Below, piece by piece: positions 23,372 through 35,464 of a DNA stretch of 64,000 nt. The notes beneath the pieces were generated by a model, which ran no database searches, was not told the DNA's origin, and worked only from the letters and a program-made list of their open reading frames with translations. The stretch comes from Phycomyces nitens (Eukaryota; Mucoromycota; Mucoromycetes; Mucorales; Phycomycetaceae), in assembly GCA_022702545.1 (NCBI GenBank), contig JAHRBC010000002.1, positions 8,184,001 to 8,248,000 on the forward strand. The letters run 5' to 3'. The position numbers and the translations under genes are program-made. The first letter of the stretch is position 1, and each line of letters opens with the position of its first letter.

Positions 23372-24725
23372 TGCCGCTTTGGCTGCTCTACCCAACATGT
23401 ACACCCGACTTCGGGTTCTCCAAGCCAAATTTCTTCGTCGTGCGCTTACACTACCCTCAGACTCCTTGCTCAACGCCGTCACCACGCAGCTGGACATTAC
23501 CAAAGCCAAAACGGAATGGGAAAAGCTCCGCCGTAGTGTACTTTGGAAACATGTCCAACATTTGGAAGAAAGCCAACCCAGGCTGAAAGACCCATTGAAA
23601 GAAGCTTATATCCAATTAAGTCAAAAAGAAATCGACAGACAGCTTGCGAGCAAGAATCTCCGATTACTGTCGCTAGAGGTCCGTGCAAACCTGTTTGGGA
23701 TCCGGTCTTATTACTGCCTTGCACTCGTCAGGAGCGTCGTCGTCTGATCAAATGGCGTTTTGCTTGGCTCCCTCCCTCCCCATCTGTGGCCTGTAAATGT
23801 GGCGCTTTCAAAGGCAACCGGGCTCATATGCTGGTCTGCCCAGATACAACTGCGACGGTACAGCATCTTCAAAGACACTTGGACCCTCCCCCGCCACAGG
23901 ATGTCCATATCATTGACCATGCTCTCAACTGCCTCCCCAGGTCTTACAAAACGCCTGGTACGTGGTGCGATTGGTGGCCGTGCCTACTTTTTTTGCTACG
24001 TGCTATAGATCAAACCACTTCTCAATACCCCTTCCCTCCCGAACCACATCCTGGTCAAATCCTCATCGATCTTGCAACCGCTTACCGCTCCACTAAACTC
24101 TCATCCAAACCAAAAACCAATCCTCGACGACAGAGAGAGCCTGTCCCCGGCGACCCTTTCCCTTGGCTCACGTCCGAAATTTTCACTGTCCCCCGTCAAC
24201 CCCTCCCGTCTGCATCCTCCCGAAGCTGTGCTTAGTACGGTCAAGATTTCTTGGCTCTGTTGTGCGATCAGATTCATAAATGGATTGTCCGAGTTTCTAA
24301 AGGGGATCCCTCTTTAGAGTTCTGATCCTTGCTGAAATCCGTTCCCAATCTTGGTGCTGTCAGTACCTAGTTACTTATTCTCGATTCTTGACGTCTCATT
24401 CTTTTTTCTTTATCTATATATTTATTTCGCCTGTATTCTTACCCGCTGTATATATCTATTTACTTTCTTAAAAGCCGTTTTCCCCCACTGGGGGTTTTTT
24501 CCGTGCTCTCTTTTCTTTCTCGCTGACTTCTCTCCCTGTCATGCCGTGTCAAACACAAAAACTTTTTTCTTTTCGTTCTTATACCTTATTTCTTTTCCCC
24601 CAGTATTTAGGGTTTTCTTTTTATTATTTATTTATATATTTTCAATTATTCTTTTTTCGTTCTCATGGGTGGCCTATATGCCTACAGGCGCCAGGCCTTG
24701 ACACACCCGCAAAATAAACAAAATA
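23372..24725 (+). mobile_element. LINE-D, 5'-truncated non-LTR retrotransposon 3' end
   Basis: The coding part (about 23372-24235, with one frameshift near 23700) encodes an ORF2 C-terminus unlike LINE-A/B/C: MYTRLRVLQAKFLRRAL..., then RLIKWRFAWLPPSPSVACKC and GNRAHMLVC, a Cys/His cluster. A long T-rich 3' UTR follows and ends AAATAAACAAAA near 24724. The last part of this 3' UTR is repeated at 46948-47556. No RT domain remains. The base just downstream starts TACTTTTACCTGA, the same motif that flanks the second copy. Confidence 0.75.
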
Positions 24726-24794
24726 CTTTTACCTGAATACCCCTATTGTTTCAATTTTCAATGGTTTAATTCAAAGTGGAAAAGTATGGATTTA

Positions 24795-26918
24795 TTATTG
24801 TGTATGTGATCTGCGAAGATTAACATCATATTTGTTTTTTAAAGCTTGAAATGCTTGAATAGAGCGCTGGTATGAGTCAAATAGTATTTGGGCCTCATCT
24901 TCTGACATGTATTGTCCCATACTCAAGAGATCTTGATTTGAATATCGAAGAGTTTGACTGATATGGATACACTGTTCTATAATTGTTGTTGTGCGTGTAT
25001 CAGTTGTATCTTCAGGGGTGGTGGTTGGGAGGTTGGTTGTGGAGGATGGCAAAAATAAAAAAGAATAGCTTGTATGCATCTTCAATAAATACATGTGCTT
25101 GCATGGTTTGCGTCTTCTTTCAAAATCAAAACACGTACATGAAATGATCATGTTAGGATCTGCGGTTTCAACAACATATGTAGTGTTCTCACCTACAAAT
25201 GACTGAACTTGCCAGCGAACATTTTCGCCAGAAACAGGAGAGACAATCCTACTTTCTCTTTCATCGTCATCAACTTCTTCGGCTTCCATCTCTCTAATCC
25301 TCTGTTGTCTAGTGAAAGAGCTCATGGCACTATTGTTGGACATTACTCTTTCATATTCTTGAGTAAGATAATACTCCACGTCATGCACAAGAATAAAGAC
25401 AAGTTTTTCAAGGCGCTTGTTCCGAGATCTTTTCATAAAAGCTGTCTTCAACTGATTATGCCACGATTCAATGTAATTGTTTGTGAGCATATGTGAGAAT
25501 TGGCGTTCATGATATGCTTTACTCCGGATCTTAAACTTTGCCTCCGTGCACCAGTTTTTCTCAAAGTAGTTCAAAAATACTTTCTGATCATCAAAGTCTT
25601 CATTGAACTGGGCAATCTTTTGATGGAATTGATCCATATCTTCTTCATAAATTATTGCCTGAAGGTATTTCATCATTGAACCACGTAAAATGCGTGCTTC
25701 TGAAGGAAGTGATCCAGGAATTTTTACAGAATCAGACAGTTTTCTATTCCATGCTTGGGTGACATGAAAAATGCAAAACTGGATCTGACTATTGGGGAAT
25801 ATTGTTTGAATTGCGTGAACTTCAGCAGCACAACAATCAATGGTGAACTGTTGAGGATTGACGAGCAAAAATGATGACTTTAGGGACTGTAAGCATTGAA
25901 CAATTGGCCCAACTGTTTTATCATTAGTTACCATAAAGGCAACTGGCCATCCTCTACCAATCTCTTCATCACGGACTAGCAAAGTGTAAAGCACTTCGAT
26001 CACGTTGCTTGAGATACTATGTGTAGCATCCAGGCAAAACGAAGTTGCATTTCTCATCTTGGTTTGTTGGGTAGGTGAAGCAAATCCAAATCCAAATGCT
26101 GATGGATCAGGCGAGTAACTGGTGTTTGCCTTAAAGATAATAAAATCTAAAGCAGGAAGCCTTTCATTAATCTAGATCATGAATGAAACCGTTTGATCTT
26201 TATTAAAGTGGTAAAGCTTCTTGTTGATCTATAAGATAAAAGCACAAGTTATTAAATGAACAGTTTTAAGCTTTATAATATTTACCTTGTTCATTAAGTT
26301 CTAGATATCATAGTAGTTGACCTTTCTTTCCGAGTTTCTTCCATATCTGTCTATTGCTTTTAACATATCAATTCTGATCTGGCTTGCTGACTTTGATGAA
26401 TTCTCCAATTGCTGAACTAACTCATGTAAATACTTCTTTGCAAGAGGAAGAGTACAGATATCATCTTGAATATCACCAGGGATACGATTGGCATGATCTT
26501 TGATAATGGAAATCTCATAAAAATCAGGTGTCTTAAAGTAACCCTTGACTCGAAGAAGAGCAGGACACTTGTTTTTCTTGGTTTTCTTTATAACCTCACG
26601 GGAAACAGCCTTTGATTCATACGTTCCAGCACGATGGCAAGAATACTCTTGAGAGAAGCATAATCTAATGCCAGTCGATATGGCTTCTTCTGCAGTGATT
26701 TTGGCTGGCTGTTTGTTGGAATTGCGGATAATCCACTTAACAGCACAAGCTTCCTCAATTTCTGTTAAGCATTCCTTCCACTCTGAAGTTTGGACCTTGA
26801 TAGAGTTGCCAAGTTTAACTGTCATTATTCCTGGGATGGAAGAACATTCCAAAGCCTGGGAAATTGTTTCCAAATTATAAACAGTTTCGGCAGTTGGAGT
26901 GTTGGAGTTAATAGACAT
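24795..26918 (-). pseudogene. MULE transposase with FAR1-like N-terminus and SWIM finger, two TAG stops
   Basis: Exons 26918-26286 and 26228-24795, with a 57-bp intron, give 688 codons. The N-terminal ~150 residues have a Cys/His pattern of the FAR1/WRKY-GCM1 kind (CFSQEYSCHR, CPALLRVKGY, KDHANR). The MULE core shows CLDATHSIS (first Asp), MVTNDKTVG (second Asp), the C-x-x-H helix FCIFHVTQAWN and LTNNYIESWHNQLK (Glu). A SWIM finger CTCFDFERRRKPCKHMYLL follows. Only two defects are seen, TAG at 26301-26303 and at 26172-26174, both where Trp is expected. No TIRs were found, so it could be a domesticated gene or a relic. Confidence 0.82.
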
Positions 26919-27186
26919 TGTTGGTGAATAAGTGTTTTGATAAAGACGTGTATTCTAATGACATATTTGTTTCAAAAAATAACAATCCAAAATGAGAAAA
27001 AGTATTAACGGTCACATTTTCGGGTAATGGTTTAAAACCTACCAGGAAATATAGATGTTCTCAAAACGATCATAAGGACCCTGTAACTAATGATTTTATT
27101 TTTAATCCTCTCACAACTTTTTTGCAAAGATTGCTTTTTTTGGACCGTAACATTTTCCTCAGAAAAAAAGCCAAAGGGGGCTGTGG
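26919..27186. other. spacer between two minus-strand genes
   Basis: This holds the 5' side of the MULE transposase and the 3' side of the C2H2 gene. Two short similar stretches, AACGGTCACATTTTCGGG and GACCGTAACATTTTCC, occur about 120 bp apart. No open frame or terminator was recognised. Confidence 0.35.
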
Positions 27187-28918
27187 CTATAATCCGTAAA
27201 GCTGTTCTAGTTTTGCAATCACAGTTTCTTTGACTTTTTGATTGCTGTCTGGGATCTTGCTTCCAGCCAATTTTGCAACCATCCCAAAATCAATCACCAT
27301 TGCAAGAGCTTGTCCCGACAAAGACTTTAATTCTGGGCGTTTGAGGTCGCTTGCAAACTTTGTCAAAGCAGCCCAGTCTTTGGAAGGAACCTTTTCTTTG
27401 ATCCCACGGGCCTTGTCGATAGAAGCAAGCAATTTCTGTGTGCTTTCAAAGCATTGTTGTGTCTCCATGTCATCCAGGAATGACATCGCAAGGGCTTGGA
27501 CAAATCTTGATGCGATTTTTTCTGTTGACAGTGCGGACGAACCGTAGCCTTGATTGCTTGGGACGTCGCACAGGGTGAACACTGTTGTCGGCATAGTCAG
27601 ATCAGAGTTGAATTGCTCAAGAATTGCCCGCCAAGGTAAATAGGTCGAGGCGTCGTCGAAGCCAGAAGTTAGTTGTCGGAGTGAGGACAGGTTGATTGGA
27701 GGTGACATATGGGACGGGTCGTGAAATGCAGCCAAAAACGCTTCGGTATTTTCTTGTCGATAAAAAATTCTGGCTGTTTCAGGCCGAATCATTTCAACAG
27801 CAACAGACGATGAAGGGCCACAATCGACGACTCGAACGCCACGCAGAGGAACAGATAAGGTTGAGAGGATGTTCATCGTGTTGGATCCAACCTTCAGCTT
27901 GACCTTGTCACCATATCCATCAGCTTCTTCAAAAAGTCCAACAGCCAATGCTGATTTGTACAAGGATGTTCCTTGTGGCAATGACTTTTGGTTGGTTTCG
28001 GCATGAGCATCGATGGATTTGGCTCGTGCGTACACCTCCACGGCAATCACGACAACCACCTCCTTGTCTACAATCATACATCCTGCGTGTAGTTGTGCCA
28101 CGGCTTGTAGTAACTCAGGCCGTCGTCGGTAGTCAAAGTTGAGGGCTTGGAGTACTTCATGTGTGGGCTCGAGATAGTTTCCTGTCTTGTCCAACCATTT
28201 CGGTATCCAAGAAGTGGCAACTTTTTTCTTCATCAAAGCCGTGGCATGGTCTATCTCATGTACAAAACACTGGTCAGAGGTGGTTGCAGGAATTATACTG
28301 TTGGGTTGGTCATGGAGTTGTATGGAGATCTCCAGGGGCACAGTTTCATTTGGAGATGCAAGTGGTAGACGCATGAATACCCTGTGAAGATCTTGTGCAT
28401 GAACAAGGCTGTGGATGGTTATTGGGTCCTTGAGGGTTTCATGGGAAACGTGCAAGGCCACAGGGTCGCAATACAAACTTGCAGCGGTCAGTGTTGATCG
28501 ATTGGGAGTGTCCAGCTTGAGAGCTTCCCAGCATCCTTCTTCCTTTGAGAATTGTGATGATCCAGCTTTCATTTTTTTGGCTGCTCGTTTCTCCGGTTTT
28601 GAATTGTCCTTCGACAACACCTGACAGCTAGGATGCTTAGCTGCAGAATGTACTCTGAATGTATCAACATTTGAGTAATTTCCTTGACAATCGACTAAAG
28701 GACAACGAAATGTCCCTTCTGTTTTGCGTACGATTATTGAGACTAGTAAAAGGGTTAAAAGCCTGTTATTATAAAGCCACATAAAACTTACTTTCGTGTC
28801 CAATGTTGAATACAAGTTCATTAGAGTGCTGCTTGCTTCGATGTGCTCTAAGAGCATTGGTACTTGAGAAAGATTTCTCGCAGGGGTCGCACACAAAGTT
28901 GTTCTCCTTTTCGGTCAT
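27187..28918 (-). CDS. C2H2 zinc-finger orphan protein, two exons, intact
   Basis: Exons 28918-28792 and 28718-27187 join across a 73-bp intron (donor GTAAGT, acceptor AAACAG) to give 552 residues ending in TAG. Residues ~9-31 form a finger, CDPCEKSFSSTNALRAHRS. A second follows just after the intron (CPLVDCQGNYSNVDTFRVHS). A Lys-rich stretch (KRAAKKMKAG) then leads into a ~430-residue domain with no motif I recognise, including VVVVIAVEVYARAK and VRVVDCGPSSSVAVEMI. Choosing ATG at 28918 restores finger 1. It is probably a nuclear DNA-binding protein by its fingers, but that is inference. A minisatellite lies directly upstream. Confidence 0.75.
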
Positions 28919-29014
28919 GTTTAATGATACTGTTGCAATAATATATGGATATACAATTTAAAATGCCAAAAGAAGAGGGGTTGAATGAAAGAAACAAAAA
29001 ATCGGTGTATTTTT

Positions 29015-29745
29015 TTTTGGCTTTAAGCGCATCACATTTCACCTCAACAATTGTGGTGCGTTTAAGGAAAATATGGTGCGCTTGTGAAAAATAAGCTAGA
29101 AGTCTCAGCCAAAAAGCAAAAAAAATGTGGTGCGCTTGAGGAAAATGTGGTGCGCTTGAGAAAAATAAGCTAGAAGTCTCAGCCAAAAAGCAAAAAAAAT
29201 GTGGTGCGTTTAAGGAAAATGTGGTGCGCTTGAGAAAAATAAGCTAGAAGTCTCAGCCAAAAAGCAAAAAAAATGTGGTGCGCTTGAGGAAAATGTGGTG
29301 CGCTTGAGAAAAATAAGCTAGAAGTCTCAGCCAAAAAACAAAAAAAATGTGGTGCGCTTGAGGAAAATGTGGTGCGCTTGAGAAAAATAAGCTAGGAGTC
29401 TCAGCCAAAAAGCAAAAAAAATGTGGTGCGCTTGAGGAAAATGTGGTGCGCTTGAGAAAAATAAGCTAGGAGTCTCAGCCAAAAAGCAAAAAAAATGTGG
29501 TGCGCTTGAGGAAAATGTGGTGCGCTTGTGAAAAATAAGCTAGGAGTCTCAGCCAAAAAGCAAAAAAAAAATGTGGTGCGCTTGAGGAAAATGTGGTGCG
29601 CTTGAGAAAAATAAGCTAGGAGTCTCAGCCAAAAAGCAAAAAAAATGTGGTGCGCTTGAGGAAAATGTGGTGCGCTTGTGAAAAATAAGCTAGGAGTCTC
29701 AGCCAAAAAGCAAAAAAAAAATGTGATGCGTGTAAGGAACCAAGC
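29015..29745. repeat. minisatellite, ~74-bp unit, about ten copies
   Basis: Each unit holds two ATGTGGTGCGCTTGAG boxes separated by AAAA, then AAATAAGCTAG and GTCTCAGCCAAAAAGC. Copies differ by single bases (GAAGTC/GGAGTC, GAG/GTG) and A-run length. The array begins about 100 bp upstream of the start codon of the gene at 28918 and so occupies its promoter side. Degenerate GTCGCAC(C/T)TGAG boxes continue at about 29845-29875. Long minus-strand frames across it are just repeat translation. Confidence 0.9.
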
Positions 29746-29905
29746 TTATTGGTTACTGAGTCGAACCAATTCGAATCGTTCAAACACCATACCAATCAGA
29801 ATGGATTCCGTTGCGCAGCAATTGGTTTTTTACTTAGAATTGTCGCACTTGAGGAACTTTATTGTCGCACCTGAGAATCTTTATTAACCTCCTCTCTCTT
29901 TCCAT

Positions 29906-30297
29906 TGTAATGTTGGGATAATTTAGGATCTTTGGTATACTGTGCGGTATGAACTGGAGGTCTTTTACGAGAAAAGGAAGTTATACGCACGGGATTGGAT
30001 TGGGGTTGGGGAAGAGGCACGACACGAACGACACAGCGAAGTTGTAGAGAGATGTAGATTTGGTATTCTCTTAGCGTTTCAGACAATTCAAAGTAACCAG
30101 AGCGACCTATGTCTTCTGCGACAAATATAGACTTAACGGAAAAAGAACGTGCTTTATTCAAAATGGCTGACAACGAGATAATAAGGCCATAGCCTCTAAG
30201 GTAGTACTATAATATGAAATGGGGTCGTGGACGGTTCTTGGGAACCCCCCTCCAGCTCAGATCGAACTGAATGGGTGGCCGGATCGGACAACATCAC
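29906..30297. mobile_element. MITE2a, ~392 bp, imperfect TIRs
   Basis: It begins TGTAATGTTG and ends CAACATCAC, an imperfect inverted pair, with near-identical 5-bp flanks TCCAT and ACCAT. It is homologous along its length to 47078-47471, which has a perfect 5-bp duplication. It has no coding capacity. It lies directly upstream of LINE-B ORF1, so it could be mistaken for a LINE 5' UTR. Confidence 0.65.
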
Positions 30298-30365
30298 ACC
30301 ATTATAAAATTTTACAAATAAATTTATAAAACAAATATACAGATACCTAAAAAATAACAGCAAAC

Positions 30366-31665
30366 ATGCCTAATCCTGATATTTTGTCCAACGTTGACAA
30401 GCGCTCAGGCACATGGAATGGAGTGAATGCCTCGCTTCACAATCACCCCCCTGGACCCCTCGTACGACCTAACAAGGTTCTCCCACTCTTCACTTCTCCA
30501 GGAAGTGAAGCTCTTCTCAGCCAGGATGCCGTTGCAGCCGCCTGGGCTAGAACGATCAATCCGACCAGTGTTGTTTTCCACATTGGCAAGATCGCTTCGG
30601 ACGATGAGTTCTGTGAACTAATGGTCCAACAACTCGGACCAGCAGCGTCCTACATCCCCCGTCGATCCAAGTCACAGGATCTTATTGTCGAAGTTCTCTT
30701 CCCAAAACCCGAGACAAGACGCAAAGCCATCACTGATGGTCTCACCATCAAAGGCTCTCGAATCGTCGCATCCCCTGGTTTCTCCTCGGATGCCAATATC
30801 GTCAAGGTCAACCTTTACGACATTCCCGCATGCCAAGTTGAGATCGATCTCTGTGATCCCCTCAAGACAGACATGGCACCTTATGGCAAGGTCATCCATG
30901 TGCGTGCCTATGTGGACCGTCATGGGCAATTCCGAGGGGAAGCTGCTGTGTTCCTGGACCTCGTCAGCTCCTCAGGCCCAACCACTCCAACCCCGCATCC
31001 ACATCGGTGGATGTTTCAACACTCCAATGATGGCCCGCTCCAAGGCTATGCCTCCCCATTGCCGGTACTGCCGTCAAGAGGGTCACCTCATCTCGGCTTG
31101 CCCCACACGTCCTCCCCGATGCCGCCGCTGCGGTGAAACAGGCCATTTGGCCAACGAAACCCTTTGCCCAGACCATCCCTCCCACGCTGCACGCAAAGAA
31201 ACCGCAGCCCTGAAGCGTGCCGCTGAGATGGCTGCTGCCGAAGAAACGAGAGACAAGGCCAATGAGCCTGTGAGCTCCGATACCTCAGCGGACTCTACCT
31301 CTCCTAACACACCACCAACCATCCTGATCCCTTCTCCACAACAGGATGAAGATATCGTCATTCCTGAAGCTGAAGATGTCTCCATTACCCCAGCCGCCAC
31401 CTACACCACCAAAGTAATCACTGTACGTGACGCAACGGTGGGCATGTCCAAGAAGCAGAAAGACGCTTGGATAGATATCAAAATCGCTGCAGGCGAAATT
31501 GATGAACTCATGGCCGACCCTACTGGAACCACTTCCAACTCTAGTAAGTACTCTTACTCCAGCCGTGGCATCTGTGCCACAGATGATACTTTTGTATCTG
31601 TCACCGTTCCAGTAGACACCTCCATTGCCGATCCTAGTGAGCCTGGGAAACCATCCTCTCAATGA
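30366..31665 (+). pseudogene. LINE-B ORF1, Gag-like with two CCHC knuckles, one frameshift
   Basis: The ATG at 30366 opens MPNPDILSNVDKRS and stays open to 31136, but the zinc knuckles lie in another frame, open to 31665. A single indel near 30960-31000 would join them. Before the shift there is an RRM-like pattern (TSVVFHIGKIASDDEF, ...ANIVKVNLYDIPACQ). After it come CRYCRQEGHLISAC and CRRCGETGHLANETLC, then an acidic Ser/Thr/Pro-rich tail. The stop overlaps the ORF2 start. It would bind LINE RNA in the ribonucleoprotein. Confidence 0.82.
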
Positions 31666-34600
31666 ACGGCGATTCTATTCGCATAGGGACCCTCAATGTG
31701 AGAGGTCTAATCAATGTCATCTCAAATCCGTCTTCACCTAAATCTCTTCTATGCCGCCACCTACGTTCCATAAAACCAAAAATTTCCCTACTCGCTCTCC
31801 AGGAGATTCACACCCTCCCAATTCACCAACCTCACCTTGATCTACTCTTTCAATCCCAGTCTAATCTTTGGACGAAGCACTGCGGACTCATCTCCTTCAA
31901 TCCTCTTCTCAACCTCACTATGCTCTCTGTCTCGGATGATGAGCGAGTCCTCTCAGTTCTCATTTCCCATTCAGACAACCGCATCAATCCCTTTGTTCTC
32001 ATCGTTGTGTACGGACCTAGTCCCTCTGCACAACGACGCCCCTTCTACCGCTCTCTGGCCACTTCTCTTGCCTCAACTCCTCATATCCATCCCACTTTTC
32101 TCCTTGGAGATTTCAATTGCAATTTCTATAACTACAACACATATCCCACGGCCTGGCGCCATTACCTGCAACAACACTTTTACAACGCTATTACTGCACC
32201 CAATTCTTCTCCACTCCCCACTTTTAACAACGGTAGACTCAGAACGTGCATCGACTTTATCTTCGGCCCACACACCCTCACAACCAATGCACCTGAAGTC
32301 ATCTTCCTCAACCCGTCTTGGATAGACCATAGCCTCTTAACAGTCTCACTCCCTCTGCAGCGCCCATCTGGGCCTGGTGTGTGGCGTTTTAATACTATGT
32401 TTCTCACTCACGACTCATTCACAGACCAACTTAACCTTCTCCTCGACTCCACGTGTACCGCTCTACGAGCAGAGGATTCTCCCGGTTCCCAACGGGATAC
32501 CCTTAAGCAAGTAATCAAGAACTTCACCATGTCATATGCGAAAAAACACGCCCGACGATGCAAAACATCCGAACACTCTCTCCATCGCCAACGCACCAAC
32601 CTCCTCCGCAACAAAACCCTGCCTGGATTAACTGAGGTAGAAGCTGATATTGCCAACCTCCAGGCTCACAAGACTGCCAATCTTGCACAGCGAGCGAGTG
32701 TTCGCTAGACCGAAGAGGGCGAGCAGTCCAATGCTTATTTTTACAAGGTCATCAAGTCCCGCAACATTGCACGCTCCATCACCTCTCTTAGAGACCCTTC
32801 CTCCGGGGAAATCTTCACTTCCACCTCTGCCTTGCTCGCCCACACACGACAATTCTATGAGATCTTGTACTCTGCCGAACCAATTTCCCTTGACGATGCC
32901 CACTCCCTCCTAGAAAGTGTCCCTCCTTCTGCCAGGCTCTCGTCCGATGAATCTTTCATTCTTCTTCAACCCATGACTGCCCTCGAACTCGATGACATTT
33001 TGAAAACAACCACCCATAACTCGAGCCCTGGGTTGGATGGTCTTCCCTATCCCCTGTGGAATAGGCTGATGGGTCATCCACATGTACGACAGCTGGCTGT
33101 GACAGTCTATCAAGACGCTCTTTACGGGGTTTTCCCACCTTCCTGGCCGGATACAGTCTTAGTTCTCCTACTCAAGTCCGGGTACACCTCTTCACTCAAG
33201 AATTGGCGCCCAATATATCTCATCAATTGTGATGCAAAAAAATTCACCAAGCTCTTGACCGCACGGCTACGCATATGCATTAGCCCTCTCATAAATCCTT
33301 TTCAATCCGGCTTCATGTCCAACCGGTTTATCGCTGACAATGGTCTCCTTGCCCGCCTTGTCATGCATCATGCTCAACTGTCAAAGCACCCAGGTGTGGC
33401 TCTGCTTTTGGACCAGGAAAAAGCCTACGACCGAGTTCACCCCACGCATCTTTGTCTAGTCCTTTCCTATTTCAACTTTCCCGTCATCTTCATCGACACC
33501 ATTCTCTCACTCTTCTTTTCCACCCAAATCCATGCCAACGTCAATGGTTTCATATCCTCCTATTTCTCACAAGGCCGTGGATTACGCCAAGGTGACCCCC
33601 TGTCGCCTTTGCTTTTCAACCTTGCCTTTGAGCCTCTGCTTCGCTCGGTCCTCGCCTCTCCTTCAATAACAGGCTTTCCATTCAACATCCCCTCCCACTT
33701 CTCCCCCACACATCCCATCACCCCGCCCAAACCACTCAAACTGTTGGCCTATGCCGACAATTTACTCATTGTCCTCTCCTCTCCTTCTGAACTCTCCTCC
33801 CTCCTCGCCTTACTAGACCTTTACGGTAGGGCTTCTAATGCCCGAGTTAATCTGGGCAAGACGGTCGCAATATCCTTGTCTGGTTCTTTCGTCCCTGATT
33901 GGAGTCCTATGCTCGCTGCGGCTGAAATCACTAACCTTCATGATCGCAATTCTACCGATGACATCCGCTATCTTGACTTTCCTCTCACATCCCATCCTCG
34001 TCAGCTCGGTTCATTCCGCTCTGCCCTTCTCAGCAAACTTGACCGCCACTGCCTCGTCCTTGCCCAGCGTCGTTTGTTTGTTAGAGGCAAAAGCCTCATT
34101 GCCAACTCTCTCCTTCTCAGTACCATATGGCATGCACTATATGCCATGCCTGCTCCCGCATCATTTTTCGTCGCTGTTCGCAAATCCATCCGCCAATACC
34201 TCTCACTTGGATTTGGCAGCCCCTCATGGGACCTCCTCTGCCTACCTCGTCGTAAAGGTGGTTTAGGCCTACTAGATCCGGAAAGCCAACAAAAGGCTCT
34301 ACAACTGCGTTGGATTCTGCCAATACTTTGGGATTCCTATTCCCGCTCTAAATATGTCCTTCCTTACATCGCATTCCTCTTACAGCTCCACTCCTCCACG
34401 CCCTCACCGGCCATCGCACTTATTTTCCCTTCGCACCCGTCAACCTTTCCACTTCCACTACAACCTCTTCTTCGTGCAAGTTCCCATATCCTCCCTTCCA
34501 CACTTCCTCTCTTCATTCGCTTTTCACCCAATACCGCCCTCACACTTCCGCTCCACGTCATATGGACTTTCCTACCACCATTCGCCTTGCCTCGCTGGAA

Positions 34601-35372
34601 TCACAAAGGTCTATATATGTACCATGCCTTCATGATCAGCCCACAAGGTGTCCTTTGTCGTCGTTCTCTACATCATAGCATACACACCCGCAACCGCCTT
34701 CTCGCCTTCTTTCACTATCTTGACACAGCCAAGATCGTCCTTTGGCCTTGGTTTGTTCCCATACTTTTACACACCACACCAGACTCACCCAGTCCTAATA
34801 ATGGGTTTCACTCGCTCCTGTCCCTAGTTGAGCTTGATGGCCGTCCTCTTCAAAAAGCACGTACTGGATCCTTGCGGCACCATCTTATTCCCTTTCCTCC
34901 ATCTCTTCTCTTCACAGACATCCGTTGTAAGCTTTTCTGACGATGGTCTATGTCTCACAAAACACAGACACTCTGGTGGAAAATCCTCTGGCAACGGCTT
35001 CCCACTACTGATTTTGTCTATACCCGCACCTCCTCCTTCATTCCTAGTCCCATCTGCCCCATTTGTCAGAACGATGTGGATACACTACAACATTTTCTCT
35101 TTTACTGTCCCAAGAAGTTCCCAGTTTTGGTTGCCATGCTCGAACAAACTGCTCCTTTGCTCTCCATAATGGATGTAGCTACTCTCACCAGAACCCGCTT
35201 TTCGTCATCAATCTCGCCTTTTCTTCAGATAACCATCGTGTCCAATACTGTCCATTCCATCTGGTGTGCACATTGGGCATCCATCTTTGATAATGTCCCT
35301 TTTTTAGTCGAGCCCATCGTAGTCAGAGCCATCACCGCCATCCAGAACGCGCAAATTAGTGTCAGTGTTTAG
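31662..35372 (+). pseudogene. LINE-B ORF2 (APE endonuclease, reverse transcriptase, zinc tail), two in-frame stops
   Basis: One frame runs 1,236 codons. Residues 1-230 show APE endonuclease motifs (IGTLNVRG, LLALQEIH, VVYGPS, FLLGDFNCN, CIDFIF, WIDHSLLTVSL). The RT palm has LLLDQEKAYDRV (about residue 583), RGLRQGDPLSPLLFNLAFEP and YADN (about residue 697), where YADD is usual. The tail has CPICQNDVDTLQHFLFYC. A TAG at 32706-32708 replaces Trp in the R-W-x-E-x-G-E-x-S motif. A TGA at 34938-34940 precedes RWSMSHK and is shared with LINE-A. No other break was seen. Confidence 0.88.
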
Positions 35373-35464
35373 GTAGCCTGTTTTCCTTCTCCTTCCCCCC
35401 TTTCACAAATGTTTTTAAAGACCGCACAGTTTTAGCGCTGGCCATACCAATAAATACAAAAAAC

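Larger units (their letters stand above)
30303..35458 (+). mobile_element. LINE-B, near full-length non-LTR retrotransposon
   Basis: Two ORFs overlap by ATGA at 31662-31665: a Gag-like ORF1 with two CCHC knuckles, and an ORF2 with APE endonuclease, reverse transcriptase and zinc tail. The 3' end is AATAAATACAAAAAA at about 35445-35458. It is the closest relative of LINE-A in the window. The 5' border is set by the end of MITE2a and is therefore uncertain. One frameshift in ORF1 and two stops in ORF2 probably silence it. Confidence 0.88.

Noticed and set aside
28950..29710. Minus-strand ORFs with HIFF/FWLRLLAYFSQ repeats as a repeat protein
   Set aside because: They are translations of the 74-bp minisatellite. 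The unit length and indels do not conserve frame across the array and no stop-free selection is evident.
29906..30365. 5' UTR of LINE-B
   Set aside because: 29906-30297 recurs at 47078-47471 inside an unrelated LINE 3' UTR with a perfect 5-bp duplication, so it is an independent MITE.
24795..35372. TAG reassigned to Trp in this genome
   Set aside because: Intact host-like genes in the window end in TAG (10632-10634, 27187-27189) and normal TGG codons are common. Mutation of silent elements explains the TAGs better.
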